The notes: a model not told the origin generated them from the sequence alone. A stretch of 58,974 nt of DNA from DATAQC01 sp046263055 (GCA_046263055.1 JBHELO010000122.1:1-58974), one strand, 5' to 3'; shown: positions 37,766 through 46,853, counted from the first letter of the stretch. Numbers and translations: made by a program.

Positions 37766-38848
37766 ATGGCCTCCCGGCGCTCGCCGCTCGACGCCGAGCA
37801 CCGGGCCCTGGGCGCCCGGATGGTGCCGTTCGGCGGGTGGGAGATGCCCCTCAGCTACCCGGCCGGGACCCTGGATGAGCACCGGGCCTGTCGCCAGGCG
37901 GCGGTGGCCTTCGATGTCAGCCATCTGGGCACCGTGGCGATGGCCGGCGAGGGCGCCGTCCACCGCCTCCAGGCCGCCCTCACCAACGACCTCGGGCGCA
38001 TCGGCCCGGGCCGGGCCCAGTACACCCACCTGCTGGACAAGGACGACGGCTCCGTGCTGGACGACATCATCGTCTGGTGGCTGCCGGCCCGGCCCGGCGG
38101 CGGCGGGGAACCCGAGCTCCACGTCATGCCCAACGCCTCCAACACCGAGCGGGTGCTGGCCGCCGTCGGGGGCGCAGACGTGACCGGCGGGCGGGCGGTG
38201 ATCGCCGTGCAGGGCCCGTCCGCCCGCCGGCACCTGGAGCAGGTCGCCCCCGAGGCGGCCGCCGTCGGGCGGTTCGCAGTGGCCCGGTTCGACTGGAAGG
38301 GCGTGCGGTGCCTGGTCGCCGGGACGGGCTACACGGGCGAGGACGGTGTGGAGCTGTCGGTGCCGGCCGACGCCGCCGCCGACCTGTGGCGGGCGGTGCT
38401 GGGCGCCGGCGTGGCCCCCGCCGGCCTGGGCGCCCGCGACACCCTCCGTCTGGAGGCCGGGCTCCCCCTGCACGGCCACGAGCTGGGCCCGGGCATCACG
38501 CCGCTGCAGGCCGGCCTGGGCTGGGTGGTGGCGTGGGACAAGGGCGACTTCCGGGGGCGGGCGGCCCTGGCCGCCGAGCGGGACGCGGGCGTGCGCCGGG
38601 CCCTCCGGGGCCTGGCCACCGAAGGGCGGCGGCCACCACGGGCCGGGTGCCCGGTGCTGGTGGACGGCGAGGCCGCCGGCCAGGTGACGAGCGGCAACTT
38701 CTCGCCCACCCTGGGGCACGGCGTCGGCCTGGCCTTCCTGCCCCCCACCGTCGAGGTGGGCCGCGAGGTGGCCGTGGAGGTTCGGGGCCAGGCGCTGGAA
38801 GCTCGCGTCGTGGCCCTGCCGTTCGTGGCCAAGAAGCGGCCGGCGTAG
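37766..38848 (+). CDS. gcvT: Glycine cleavage system T protein (aminomethyltransferase)
   Basis: The 360-residue protein shows the T-protein features: VPFGGWEMPLSYPAGTLDEH, FDVSHLGTVAMAGEGAVHRL, the TGYTGEDGVELSVPA glycine-rich folate motif, LRLEAGLPLHGHELGPGITP and GQVTSGNFSPTLGHGVGLAF. It transfers the methylene from the H-protein aminomethyl arm to tetrahydrofolate and releases ammonia. It is the first of three consecutive gcv genes, three bases before gcvPA. The L protein (dihydrolipoyl dehydrogenase) is not in the window. Confidence 0.9.
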   Translation: MASRRSPLDAEHRALGARMVPFGGWEMPLSYPAGTLDEHRACRQAAVAFDVSHLGTVAMAGEGAVHRLQAALTNDLGRIGPGRAQYTHLLDKDDGSVLDDIIVWWLPARPGGGGEPELHVMPNASNTERVLAAVGGADVTGGRAVIAVQGPSARRHLEQVAPEAAAVGRFAVARFDWKGVRCLVAGTGYTGEDGVELSVPADAAADLWRAVLGAGVAPAGLGARDTLRLEAGLPLHGHELGPGITPLQAGLGWVVAWDKGDFRGRAALAAERDAGVRRALRGLATEGRRPPRAGCPVLVDGEAAGQVTSGNFSPTLGHGVGLAFLPPTVEVGREVAVEVRGQALEARVVALPFVAKKRPA

Positions 38849-38851
38849 TCG

Positions 38852-40243
38852 GTGGCCGGCTTCGTTCCCCACACCGACGCCGACGTAGCCGCCATGTTGG
38901 CCGACCTCGGCCTGTCCTCGGTGGACGACCTGTTCGCGGTGGTCCCCGTCGCCCTCCGCCTGGCCGGCGGCCTCGACCTCCCCGCCGGGCTGAGCGAGCC
39001 CGACACGCTGGCCCGGGTGGCCGAGGTGGCGGCCGCCAACTCACCGGCGGGCCGAGACCTGGTGTGCTTCGCGGGCGGCGGCGCCTACGACCACGACGTG
39101 CCCTCGGTCGTGCGGCAGGTGGCGTTCCGCTCCGAGTTCGTGACCGCCTACACCCCGTACCAGGCGGAGGTGGCCCAGGGGGTGCTCCAGGCCCTGTTCG
39201 AGTACCAGACGGTGGTGGCCCGGCTGTTCGGCATGGAGGTGGCCAATGCCTCCCTCTACGACGGGGCGTCGGCCTGCGTGGAGGCGGCCAACCTGGCGGC
39301 GGCCGCCACCGGCCGCCACACCATCTGGGTGTCCCGGGGCGTACACCCGCATTGGCGACAGGTCCTGGCCACCTTGGCGGCGGGCACCGGCCACGACCCG
39401 GTGGACGTCCCCCTGACCGGCCTGCGTGGCCCGAACGCGGCGACCGGCCTGCGTGGTGCGGGGACGAGGACGGGGGGAACGACGGCGTGGCCGGAGGTGC
39501 CGACCGGTGCGCCGCCCGCCGCTCTCGTGGTGCAGTCGCCCAACTACTTGGGGTGCATCGAGGACCTGGCGGCGGCGGGCGAGGTGGCCCGGCGCACCGG
39601 TGCCCTCCTGGTGGTGGCTGCCGACCCGGTGGCGGCCGGGCTGGTGCGGGCCCCGGGCGAGTTCGGGGCGGACGTCGTGGTCGGCGAAGGCCAGCCGTTC
39701 GGCACCCCACTGTCCTTCGGCGGCCCCTACCTGGGCCTGTTCGCCTGCCGCCGGGACCTGGTCCGCCGCCTGCCCGGTCGGCTGGTGGGCGAGACGGTGG
39801 ATACCGAGGGGCGGCGGGCGTATGTCACGACCCTGCGCACCCGCGAGCAGGACATCCGGCGGGAGAAGGCGTCGTCCAACGTGTGCACCAACCAGACCCT
39901 CGTGGCAGTGGCCTTCGTGGTCCACCTGGCGTGGCTGGGCACCGCCGGCCTGCGGGAGCTGGCCCTCCGCTGCGCCCGGGGCACCCGCTACGCCCGAGAG
40001 ATGGCCCTGGCCATCGACGGCGTGGAGCCCCTGGCCGACGCCCCGGTGGTGCGGGAGTTCGCCCTCCGCCTGCCGGTCCCGGCCGCCACCGTCGTCGAGC
40101 GGATGGCCGAGGAGGGCGTCCTGGCCGGCATCGCCCTGGACGCCGACGACTACGGCGACGGCCTCCTCGTGGCCGTCACCGAACGCCGCACCCGGGACGA
40201 GATCGACGCCTGGGCCGCCGCCCTGGAGAAGGCGGTCCGGTGA
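38852..40243 (+). CDS. gcvPA: Glycine dehydrogenase (decarboxylating) subunit 1
   Basis: The 463-residue protein is the alpha half of a split P protein: FVPHTDADVAAMLADLGLSS, the TAYTPYQAEVAQGVLQALFE and NASLYDGASACVEAANLAAA segments, and IRREKASSNVCTNQTLVAVA. The P protein decarboxylates glycine with pyridoxal phosphate; the cofactor lysine is in the partner subunit. A Gly/Thr-rich insert (RGAGTRTGGTTAWPEVPTGA) lies mid-protein. Start is GTG 38852, three bases after gcvT. Its TGA overlaps a tiny frame (GTGA) that connects to gcvPB. Confidence 0.9.
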   Translation: MAGFVPHTDADVAAMLADLGLSSVDDLFAVVPVALRLAGGLDLPAGLSEPDTLARVAEVAAANSPAGRDLVCFAGGGAYDHDVPSVVRQVAFRSEFVTAYTPYQAEVAQGVLQALFEYQTVVARLFGMEVANASLYDGASACVEAANLAAAATGRHTIWVSRGVHPHWRQVLATLAAGTGHDPVDVPLTGLRGPNAATGLRGAGTRTGGTTAWPEVPTGAPPAALVVQSPNYLGCIEDLAAAGEVARRTGALLVVAADPVAAGLVRAPGEFGADVVVGEGQPFGTPLSFGGPYLGLFACRRDLVRRLPGRLVGETVDTEGRRAYVTTLRTREQDIRREKASSNVCTNQTLVAVAFVVHLAWLGTAGLRELALRCARGTRYAREMALAIDGVEPLADAPVVREFALRLPVPAATVVERMAEEGVLAGIALDADDYGDGLLVAVTERRTRDEIDAWAAALEKAVR

Positions 40244-40299
40244 ACGCCGCCGCCGGTCCCGGCCTCGGGTGGTCGCCGGCGGTGGAGGGCGTCGAGTGA
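40240..40299 (+). CDS. Possible 19-residue coupling ORF between gcvPA and gcvPB
   Basis: A GTG frame reads VNAAAGPGLGWSPAVEGVE and stops at TGA 40297-40299. It overlaps the gcvPA stop by GTGA and its own stop overlaps the gcvPB GTG by another GTGA. Ribosomes could pass along all three frames by reinitiation. It may simply be the former linker of a fused P protein, or a spurious frame. Confidence 0.3.
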   Translation: MNAAAGPGLGWSPAVEGVE

Positions 40300-41915
40300 G
40301 CACCCATCGCCCGACCACGGCGCCGGGCCCGACCACGGCGCCGGGGTCGACATCGGCGGGGTCGACATCGGCGGGGCCGACGGCGGTGCCCGGGCGGCCG
40401 GCGCCGGGGGGTCGGGCCACCAGCTCGCCGCTCATGGGGCGGGCGGCCGAGCCGACCCTGTTCGAGCTGTCGTCGCCCGGACGGCGGGCGGCGTCGTTCC
40501 GTACCACCGGCCTGCCGGAGTGGGACGCCGGCGATCTGGTGCCGTCGCCGTTCCTGCGGGCCGAGCCGGTGCCGGTGGCCGAGGTCTCCGAGCGGGACCT
40601 GGTGGCCCACTTCACCCGGCTGTCGTCCCGCCAGTACTCGGTGGACACGGGTGCCTACCCGCTGGGCTCCTGCACGATGAAGTACAACCCCAAGCTGTGC
40701 GACGAGGCGGCCGCCCTGGCCGGCCTCACCGACGTGCACCCCGCCGCCCCGGTGGCCCACGTCCAGGGATGGCTGGAACTGCTGGTGGACCTGGAGGCGT
40801 GGCTGTGTGCCATCACCGGCATGCACGCCGCCACCCTGCAGCCGCCGGCCGGGGCGGCCGGCGAGCTCACCGGCCTGCTGTTGATGCGGGCCTGGCACGA
40901 CCGGGGCGGTGACGGCCACCGCCGGCGGCGGGTGGTCATCCCCGACTCGGCCCACGGGACCAACCCGGCATCGGTGACCCTCGGCGGCTACGAGGTCACG
41001 ACCGTCCCGTCCGACGCCCGGGGCTGCGTGGACGTGGCCGCCCTCCGCCAGCGCCTCGATACCGACGTGGCCGGCATCATGCTGACCAACCCCAACACCC
41101 TCGGCCTGTTCGAGGAGGACATCGTCGAGATCGCGGGAGCCGTGCACGACGTCGGCGGACTCCTCTACTACGACGGCGCCAACCTCAACGCCATCCTCGG
41201 CGTCACCCGCCCGGCCGACATGGGCTTCGACATCGTGCACATGAACCTGCACAAGACCTTCGCGGTTCCCCATGGGGGCGGTGGCCCCGGAGCCGGCCCG
41301 GTGGCGGTGTCCGAGCGGCTCGCCCCCTACCTGCCCGGCCCCCGCCCGGTGCGGGAGCCCGACGGCGGGTTCGGATGGGCGTGGCCCGAACGCTCGATCG
41401 GGCGGGTGCACTCCTGGCACGGCAACGCCCTGGCCCTGGCCCGGGCCTGGTCGTACATCCTGGCCAACGGGGGCGACGGCCTGCGCCAGGTGGCGGAGAT
41501 GGCTGTGCTCAACGCCAACTGGCTCCGCCACCGCCTGCGGGGCACCTATGACATCCCCTACGACCGGCCCAACATGCACGAGTTCGTGGCGTCCACCGCC
41601 GGCCTGCGCAAGCGGGGCGGCCCCCGGGCGGCGGACGTGGCCAAGCGTCTCCTCGAGGAGGGCTTCCACGCCCCCACCGTCTACTTCCCTCTCATCGTGG
41701 ACGAGGCCCTCATGATCGAGCCGACGGAGACCGAGAGCCCCGAGACCGTGGCCGCCCTCGCCGACTCCCTGGTGGCCATCGCCGGCGACACCGCCGAGCA
41801 GGCCCACCTCGCCCCCCGCACCTCCCCGGTGAGCCGGGTCGACGAAGCCCGCGCCGCCCGCCAGCTCGTCCCCACCTTCGACGCCCGACCGCCGGCGCCC
41901 CCTCCCGAGCCGTAG
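40296..41915 (+). CDS. gcvPB: Glycine dehydrogenase (decarboxylating) subunit 2
   Basis: The 539-residue protein is the PLP-binding half of the split P protein: PLGSCTMKYNPKLCDEAAAL, DSAHGTNPASVTLGGYEVTT, ANLNAILGVTRPADMGFDIV, and the cofactor lysine in HMNLHKTFAVPHGGGGPG (Lys320). The first 46 residues are a Thr/Ser/Pro/Ala repeat (TTAPGPTTAPGSTSAGSTSA) not found in normal subunits. GTG 40296 is used because GGAGGG precedes it at good spacing; ATG 40434 would remove the extension, giving the usual length of about 493 residues. It follows gcvPA through the tiny overlapping frame at 40240. Confidence 0.9.
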   Translation: MSTHRPTTAPGPTTAPGSTSAGSTSAGPTAVPGRPAPGGRATSSPLMGRAAEPTLFELSSPGRRAASFRTTGLPEWDAGDLVPSPFLRAEPVPVAEVSERDLVAHFTRLSSRQYSVDTGAYPLGSCTMKYNPKLCDEAAALAGLTDVHPAAPVAHVQGWLELLVDLEAWLCAITGMHAATLQPPAGAAGELTGLLLMRAWHDRGGDGHRRRRVVIPDSAHGTNPASVTLGGYEVTTVPSDARGCVDVAALRQRLDTDVAGIMLTNPNTLGLFEEDIVEIAGAVHDVGGLLYYDGANLNAILGVTRPADMGFDIVHMNLHKTFAVPHGGGGPGAGPVAVSERLAPYLPGPRPVREPDGGFGWAWPERSIGRVHSWHGNALALARAWSYILANGGDGLRQVAEMAVLNANWLRHRLRGTYDIPYDRPNMHEFVASTAGLRKRGGPRAADVAKRLLEEGFHAPTVYFPLIVDEALMIEPTETESPETVAALADSLVAIAGDTAEQAHLAPRTSPVSRVDEARAARQLVPTFDARPPAPPPEP

Positions 41916-42029
41916 GCCCGGACCGGCCGCCAACAGGGGCGGCAGGGCGACGGTCGGCGATGGTCACGGCCGGCGGGGTGCCCAGGGCTACTGTCGGGTC
42001 GAGGCCCCGGGCGAGCTGGAGGGCGGACC

Positions 42030-42989
42030 ATGATCGAGGTCAGGGACCTCACCAAGCGCTACGGCGGCACCCTGGCCGTCGACCACCTCTCCTTCTCGGT
42101 GCAGGCGGGGACGGTCACCGGCTTCCTCGGTCCCAACGGCGCCGGCAAGTCCACCACCATGCGCCTGATCCTGGGCCTCGACCGTCCGTCGGCGGGGACG
42201 GCCACCATCGGCGGGATGGCCTACCGCGACCTGGCCGAACCCCTCCGGGTGGTGGGGGCGCTGCTCGAGGCCCGGGCTGTGCACTCTGGGCGGTCGGCCT
42301 ACAACCACCTGCTGGTGCTGGCCCAGACCCAGGGGTTGCCCCGCCGGCGGGTGGACGAGGTGATCGAGCTGATCGGCCTCACGGGCGTGGCCGACCGGCG
42401 CGCCGGCGGGTTCTCGCTGGGCATGAGCCAACGCCTGGGCATCGCTGCCGCCCTCCTCGGCGACCCCCAGGTCCTCCTGCTCGACGAGCCGGTCAACGGC
42501 TTGGACCCCGAGGGCATCCGCTGGATCCGCACGCTCATGCAGCGCCTGGCGGCCGAGGGTCGCACCGTGTTCGTTTCCAGCCACCTCATGAACGAGATGG
42601 CCATCACCGCCGACCACCTGGTGGTGATCGGGCGGGGGCGGCTCATCGCCGAGTGCCCGACCAACGAGTTCATCGGCCGCAGCTCTCACCGGTCGGTGCG
42701 GGTGTTCAGCCCCGATCGGGCCGCCCTGGAGCGCCTGGTCCTCGCCGAGGGTGGCCAGGTGCAGCCCGGCGACGGCGGTGCCCTCACCGTCATCGGCCTG
42801 GAGGCGTCCCGCATCGGTGACGCGGCGGCGCGCCAGGGCCTGGCCCTGCACGAGCTCACGCCCCAGTCGGCATCCCTCGAGGAGGCGTTCATGGAGCTGA
42901 CCCGCGACAGCGTGGAATACGGGACGGCGGACGGTGCGCCCCGGGCACCGGGGACGCCCGCCCCCGGGGCGCCGACGGGATGGCGATGA
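42030..42989 (+). CDS. ABC transporter ATP-binding protein
   Basis: All ABC signatures are present: Walker A FLGPNGAGKSTTMRLILGL, signature GFSLGMSQRLGIAAALLGDP, Walker B VLLLDEPVNGLDPEGIRW and the switch histidine in FVSSHLMNEMAITADHLVVI. The 319-residue protein also has a C-terminal extension of about 75 residues ending in an Ala/Pro-rich tail. It belongs to the CcmA/DrrA-like exporter group (DUF4162-type C-terminus). The permease gene overlaps it by four bases, so this is a two-gene exporter of unknown substrate, probably a drug or lipid. GGAGGG precedes the ATG. Confidence 0.9.
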   Translation: MIEVRDLTKRYGGTLAVDHLSFSVQAGTVTGFLGPNGAGKSTTMRLILGLDRPSAGTATIGGMAYRDLAEPLRVVGALLEARAVHSGRSAYNHLLVLAQTQGLPRRRVDEVIELIGLTGVADRRAGGFSLGMSQRLGIAAALLGDPQVLLLDEPVNGLDPEGIRWIRTLMQRLAAEGRTVFVSSHLMNEMAITADHLVVIGRGRLIAECPTNEFIGRSSHRSVRVFSPDRAALERLVLAEGGQVQPGDGGALTVIGLEASRIGDAAARQGLALHELTPQSASLEEAFMELTRDSVEYGTADGAPRAPGTPAPGAPTGWR

Positions 42990-43825
42990 CCGCCCCCGCC
43001 GCCGCGCTGGGGGGGCCGGCCCACTCCCTGCCGAGCGGTCCCGTTCGGTTCCGCCGCCTGCTGCTGGCGGAGTGGACGAAGCTCCGCTCGCTGCGCTCGA
43101 CCATGTGGTCCCTGCTCATCCTGGTGGTGCTGACCCTGGGCTTCGCCGCCCTGTTCATGTGGTTGACCGTGTCGCAGTGGGACAAGTCCACCCCCACCGA
43201 GCACCGCAACATCCTCGCCGATCCGGTGGGGACGATCCTGGGCGCCGGCTTCCAGCTCAGCCAGCTCGCCATCTGCGTGCTGGGCGTGATGGTGACGGCG
43301 GGGGAGTACTCCACCGGCATGATCCGCTCCAGCCTGCTGGCGGTGCCGACCCGCACGCCCATGTTGTGGGCCAAGAGCGCGGTGTTCGCGGCGGTGGTGT
43401 TCGTGGTGGCCGAGGTGGCCGCCTTCCCCGCCTTCTTCATGGGCGCCGCCATCCTCCACTCCAAGGCGACGGTGTCCCTCGGGGACCCCGGAGTGCTCCG
43501 GGCCGTCATCGGCGCCGGGCTCTACCTGGCCGTGCTGGGGCTGTTCGCCCTCGCCGTCGGCGGGATCCTGCGCCATACCGCGGGGGCCATCACCGGGATC
43601 ATCGGCTTCGTCCTCGTCCTCTCCCCGCTGGCCCAGCTCCTTCCCGGCACTGTCGGCGAGCACGTCCACGCCTACCTCCCCTCCGAGGCCGGCCACCTCG
43701 TCGCCCAGGCCCATCAGGGCGCCAACGACCTCCTCAGTCCCTGGCAGGGGTTCGGGGTGTTCTGCCTGTGGACGGCGGCCCTGCTGGCCGCCGCCGCCTA
43801 CCTGCTCCGCCACCGGGATGCCTAG
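42986..43825 (+). CDS. ABC-2 type transporter permease
   Basis: The ATG at 42986 overlaps the ATPase stop as ATGA; an ATG at 42980 two codons earlier is also possible. The 279-residue protein MTAPAAALGGPAHSLPSGPV has about six membrane helices (LLILVVLTLGFAALFMWLTV, SQLAICVLGVMVTAGEYSTG, VFAAVVFVVAEVAAFPAFFM and others). VTAGEYSTGMIRSSLLAVPT is typical of ABC-2 permeases of the NatB/YhgE-like group. It forms the membrane half of the exporter whose ATPase is encoded just upstream. The TAG stop overlaps a TAGACT box that may drive the next gene. Confidence 0.8.
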   Translation: MTAPAAALGGPAHSLPSGPVRFRRLLLAEWTKLRSLRSTMWSLLILVVLTLGFAALFMWLTVSQWDKSTPTEHRNILADPVGTILGAGFQLSQLAICVLGVMVTAGEYSTGMIRSSLLAVPTRTPMLWAKSAVFAAVVFVVAEVAAFPAFFMGAAILHSKATVSLGDPGVLRAVIGAGLYLAVLGLFALAVGGILRHTAGAITGIIGFVLVLSPLAQLLPGTVGEHVHAYLPSEAGHLVAQAHQGANDLLSPWQGFGVFCLWTAALLAAAAYLLRHRDA

Positions 43826-43879
43826 ACTCTCCTCGGTCGTTGCGGGGCCCCTGGCGCCGGCCGGGCGAGAGGATCGATC

Positions 43880-44392
43880 ATGAGCGACCAGTACGGCGGC
43901 GGTAGCGGGTTCACCCCGATGCCCGGCGAGCCCGTGGCGGGGCCGGTGGCGCGGGGCCCCGCGCCCGAGCCGATCCTCAACGCCATGCGTCTCATGCTGG
44001 CCCGGGCCGCCCTCGGGATCCTGTCCCTCATCGTCCTGCTGGCCACCCGTGACACACTCAAGTCGGAGATCCTCAAGCACAACCGCACCGCCGACCCGGC
44101 CCGCCTGGACAGCCTGCTCAACACCGCCGTCGTGGTGGGCGTGGTGTTCGGCATCCTCTTCACCGTGCTCTACGTGATCCTGGCCCTCCAGGTCCGCAAC
44201 GGCCGCAACTGGGCCCGGGTCGTCACCTTCGTCCTGGCCGGCCTCGGCATCGTGGGTGCCCTGGCGTCCCTGGGCCAGCCCGAGCCCGCCCTCAGCCGGT
44301 TGCTGAGCATCGTGGGCGGCCTGATCGACGTCGCCATCATCGTGATGCTGACCCGGCTGCCGAGCCGGGAGTACTTCCGCACCGCGGTGTGA
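43880..44392 (+). CDS. Hypothetical four-span membrane protein, 170 residues
   Basis: I do not recognise the family with certainty. After a Gly/Pro-rich cytoplasmic start (MSDQYGGGSGFTPMPGEPVA) come four hydrophobic helices (LARAALGILSLIVLLATRDT, AVVVGVVFGILFTVLYVILA, WARVVTFVLAGLGIVGALAS, LSIVGGLIDVAIIVMLTRLP). The last short segment, PSREYFR, is a common ending of small actinobacterial membrane proteins. TAGACT at 43823-43828 may be its -10 box, with a leader of about 45 bases and GAGAGGA before the ATG. It ends convergently with the CAP-domain gene. Confidence 0.6.
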   Translation: MSDQYGGGSGFTPMPGEPVAGPVARGPAPEPILNAMRLMLARAALGILSLIVLLATRDTLKSEILKHNRTADPARLDSLLNTAVVVGVVFGILFTVLYVILALQVRNGRNWARVVTFVLAGLGIVGALASLGQPEPALSRLLSIVGGLIDVAIIVMLTRLPSREYFRTAV

Positions 44393-44431
44393 CCGGCCGG
44401 CGGCCGGGCGGCGTCAGTCGTTGTCGTTCAG

Positions 44432-44453
44432 GTACCAGTCGCCCTTTTGGTAC
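44432..44453. terminator. Weak stem-loop between convergent genes
   Basis: GTACCA (44432-44437) and TGGTAC (44448-44453) form a 6-bp stem with a 10-base loop in the 88-bp gap between the plus-strand membrane gene and the minus-strand CAP gene. It could act as a bidirectional terminator, but the stem is short and without a T-run. Confidence 0.3.
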
Positions 44454-44480
44454 TCCATGTGCTACCCAGCTACCCGGGAT

Positions 44481-45689
44481 CTACGCTGCCGTCACCGCCG
44501 CCGTCGGCGTGGCCACGCTGTAACCCCAGGCGTCGTGGGCCAGCACCCAGAGGACGTAGTGGTGGCCGCTCACCAGGCCAAAGACGGTGGCCGACGTGCA
44601 GGTGCCGCAGGCCACCGCGTAGGCCCCCGAGTAGGTGTTGCCCTCGTAGGCCAGCACCACGTAGGCGTCGGTCGGGGCTGCCCCGGCGGCCGACGGCCAC
44701 CACGACACCGTGGCTCGTCCCGGGCCGCCCAGCCCGGTGGCCCGCGCCGGGGCCACGGGGGTGCCTGGAATGACCCATCCCGAGGCGCCGGCGCCCCCCC
44801 AGCCGGTCCCGTTGTGGGCGAAGACCGCCACGTAGTACGGCGTGCCGTCGGCCAGGCCGGTGAGCGTGGCCGCTGTGCAGGTGCCGCAGGCCGCCACCGA
44901 CACGCCGGTATAGCCGGCGGCGCCGAAGGCGAAGACCCCGTACACGTCGACCAGGGACCCGTTGGCCGCCGCCGGCGCCCACGTCACCGATAGCTGGCCG
45001 TTCCCCGGCGTGGCGCCCACGCCGGTCACCGTGGACGGGGCCTGGGCAGTGGCCGCCGGCAGGTGGGCGAACACCACCGCCGTCACGTACACCGCGCCCC
45101 ACGGCGCGCCCCCGCCGGTCCAGGTCTGGCCCGGCGCGGTGTGCCAGGAGCCCACGCCCACCGAGGTGGCGGCGGGGTCGAGGATGTTGGCCCGGTGGCC
45201 GGAACTGTTCATGAACTGGGTGTTGAGGAGGGTGGCGGCGGCCGTCGGGTCGACCGTTCCCGACTCCCAGCCGATGTTCTCCGACGCCGAGGTCCACGGC
45301 ACGCCGGCCGCGGTGAGCATGTCGAACACCTGCCGGGAGCCGCAGTTGGGGATGGTGTGGCTGAAGTAGTTGCGGGTGCCCATGTCGGCTGCCCGTCCCG
45401 CCACCGGGTACCCGCAGCCCGAGTAGGTGCCGCCCTCGGCCACCGACGCCATGACCGGCGACAGCTGCACGGGCCCGAGCCCGTTGGCGGCCCGGTCCTG
45501 GTTGATCAGGGTCAGCATCTCGGCGTCGAAGGACGGGTCGGCGTGGGCCGCCGGCGTGGGGCCGGCCAGCACCATGGCCAACCCGACGAGGGTCGTGGCC
45601 AGGAGGGCGCCGCCGGGCCGCCACCTTCTGGCGAGAGGGGTACGGCGGCGCCGGCCGCCGGGGGTGGACGGGGTTCGGGAGACGGTCAT
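44481..45689 (-). CDS. Secreted CAP-domain protein with two FN3-like repeats
   Basis: The 402-residue protein has a long, Arg-rich signal peptide (GALLATTLVGLAMVLAGPTP, ending AAHA). Residues about 50-200 are a CAP domain: EMLTLINQDRAANGLGPVQL, GHRANILDPAATSVGVGS and TSASENIGWESG. Two repeats of about 90 residues follow, each FN3-like with YTGVSVAACGTCTAATLTGL or YSGAYAVACGTCTSATVFGL, sharing the CGTC pair. CAP proteins are secreted and have roles from lipid binding to toxicity; in bacteria most are uncharacterised. It diverges from the M4 protease gene. Confidence 0.8.
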   Translation of the reverse strand: MTVSRTPSTPGGRRRRTPLARRWRPGGALLATTLVGLAMVLAGPTPAAHADPSFDAEMLTLINQDRAANGLGPVQLSPVMASVAEGGTYSGCGYPVAGRAADMGTRNYFSHTIPNCGSRQVFDMLTAAGVPWTSASENIGWESGTVDPTAAATLLNTQFMNSSGHRANILDPAATSVGVGSWHTAPGQTWTGGGAPWGAVYVTAVVFAHLPAATAQAPSTVTGVGATPGNGQLSVTWAPAAANGSLVDVYGVFAFGAAGYTGVSVAACGTCTAATLTGLADGTPYYVAVFAHNGTGWGGAGASGWVIPGTPVAPARATGLGGPGRATVSWWPSAAGAAPTDAYVVLAYEGNTYSGAYAVACGTCTSATVFGLVSGHHYVLWVLAHDAWGYSVATPTAAVTAA

Positions 45690-45800
45690 GGCCCCCTCGT
45701 CGGCAGAACCGGCGCCCGGACTTGAGCCGGCGCGCCGCCCTGGCCGTGGATCTAGGCTCCTCCCCGGTCACTCGCCCGGCGGCACCAAGGAGGCACCCCC

Positions 45801-46853
45801 ATGACCCCCAGGCACCCGCTGCACTGCATCGTCCCGCCCGACCTGCTGGGCAAGATCGTGCGCACCGGCAGCGAGGAGGACCGGGAGGCCGCGCTCCACA
45901 CCATGGAGATCGACCAGACGTTCCGCCTGACAAGGGCGGAGACGGCGGCGAGCCTGGCCCCCGCCGGCCTGCGCGCCTCCACCGTCGGCGGCACGCCGGG
46001 GACGCCCCACCGCACCATCTACGACCAGCACCACAGCGACGCGATGGCGCTGGGCACGGTGGTGCGGTCCGAGGGCCAGGCGGCGGGAAGCGATGCGGCG
46101 GTGAACGAGGCCTATGACGGCTTCGGCGCCACCTACGGCTTCTACTGGGACGTGTTCCACCGTGACTCGATCGACGACAGCGGCCTGCCCATCCTCGGCC
46201 TCGTCCACTTCTCGACCCGCTACGACAACGCCTTCTGGGACGGCCAGGGCCACATGTTCTTCGGCGACGGAGACGGCCGGGTCTTCATCCGCCTCACCAA
46301 GTCCATCGACGTCATCGGCCACGAGCTGACGCACGGCGTGACGCAGTACACCGCCAACCTCGCCTACTCCAGCCAGTCGGGGGCCCTCAACGAGTCAGTG
46401 TCCGACGTGTTCGGCTCGCTGGTGAAGCAGTACCACAACCACCAGGACGCGGCCTCGGCCGACTGGCTGATCGGCAACGACATCGTCGGCCCGCTCTTGA
46501 AGCCCGCCCTGCGGTCCCTCAAGGCCCCCGGCACCGCCAACGCCCATGACGACCAGCCCGCCGACATGGACCACTTCGTGCACACCTCACAGGACAACGG
46601 CGGCGTGCACACCAACTCCGGGATCCCCAACCACGCCTTCTACGTGGTGGCCACCACCATCGGGGGCAACGCATGGGAGACGGCGGGCAAGATCTGGTAC
46701 GAGTCGCTGCGCGACCCCCGGCTCAGGCCCAACACCACCTTCTCCAGCTTCGCCAAGGTCACCGTCCGCCAGGCCCGCTCACTGTTCGGCACCACCAGCG
46801 TCGAGACCGACGCGGTAAAGGCGGGCTGGGACGCGGTGAAGGTGAAGCACTGA
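45801..46853 (+). CDS. Protealysin-like M4 metalloprotease
   Basis: The 350-residue protein contains the thermolysin motif VIGHELTHGVTQY (His174, Glu175, His178) and the third ligand region ALNESVSDVFGS (Glu198), plus DNGGVHTNSGIPNHAFY with the conserved catalytic His. There is no signal peptide; the N-terminus (MTPRHPLHCIVPPDLLGKIV) is a short propeptide like that of protealysins, with PHRTIYD before the mature start. AAGGAGG seven bases ahead of ATG fits. The emfourin-type inhibitor gene follows after 17 bp, as in known protealysin operons. Confidence 0.85.
   Translation: MTPRHPLHCIVPPDLLGKIVRTGSEEDREAALHTMEIDQTFRLTRAETAASLAPAGLRASTVGGTPGTPHRTIYDQHHSDAMALGTVVRSEGQAAGSDAAVNEAYDGFGATYGFYWDVFHRDSIDDSGLPILGLVHFSTRYDNAFWDGQGHMFFGDGDGRVFIRLTKSIDVIGHELTHGVTQYTANLAYSSQSGALNESVSDVFGSLVKQYHNHQDAASADWLIGNDIVGPLLKPALRSLKAPGTANAHDDQPADMDHFVHTSQDNGGVHTNSGIPNHAFYVVATTIGGNAWETAGKIWYESLRDPRLRPNTTFSSFAKVTVRQARSLFGTTSVETDAVKAGWDAVKVKH

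Noticed and set aside
44432..44453. A strong rho-independent terminator
   Set aside because: The stem has six pairs and no T-run, so I list it only as weak.
44414..44458. A 14-codon minus-strand frame reading MEYQKGDWYLNDND
   Set aside because: It is too short to test, has no clear ribosome-binding site and overlaps the terminator-like stem-loop.
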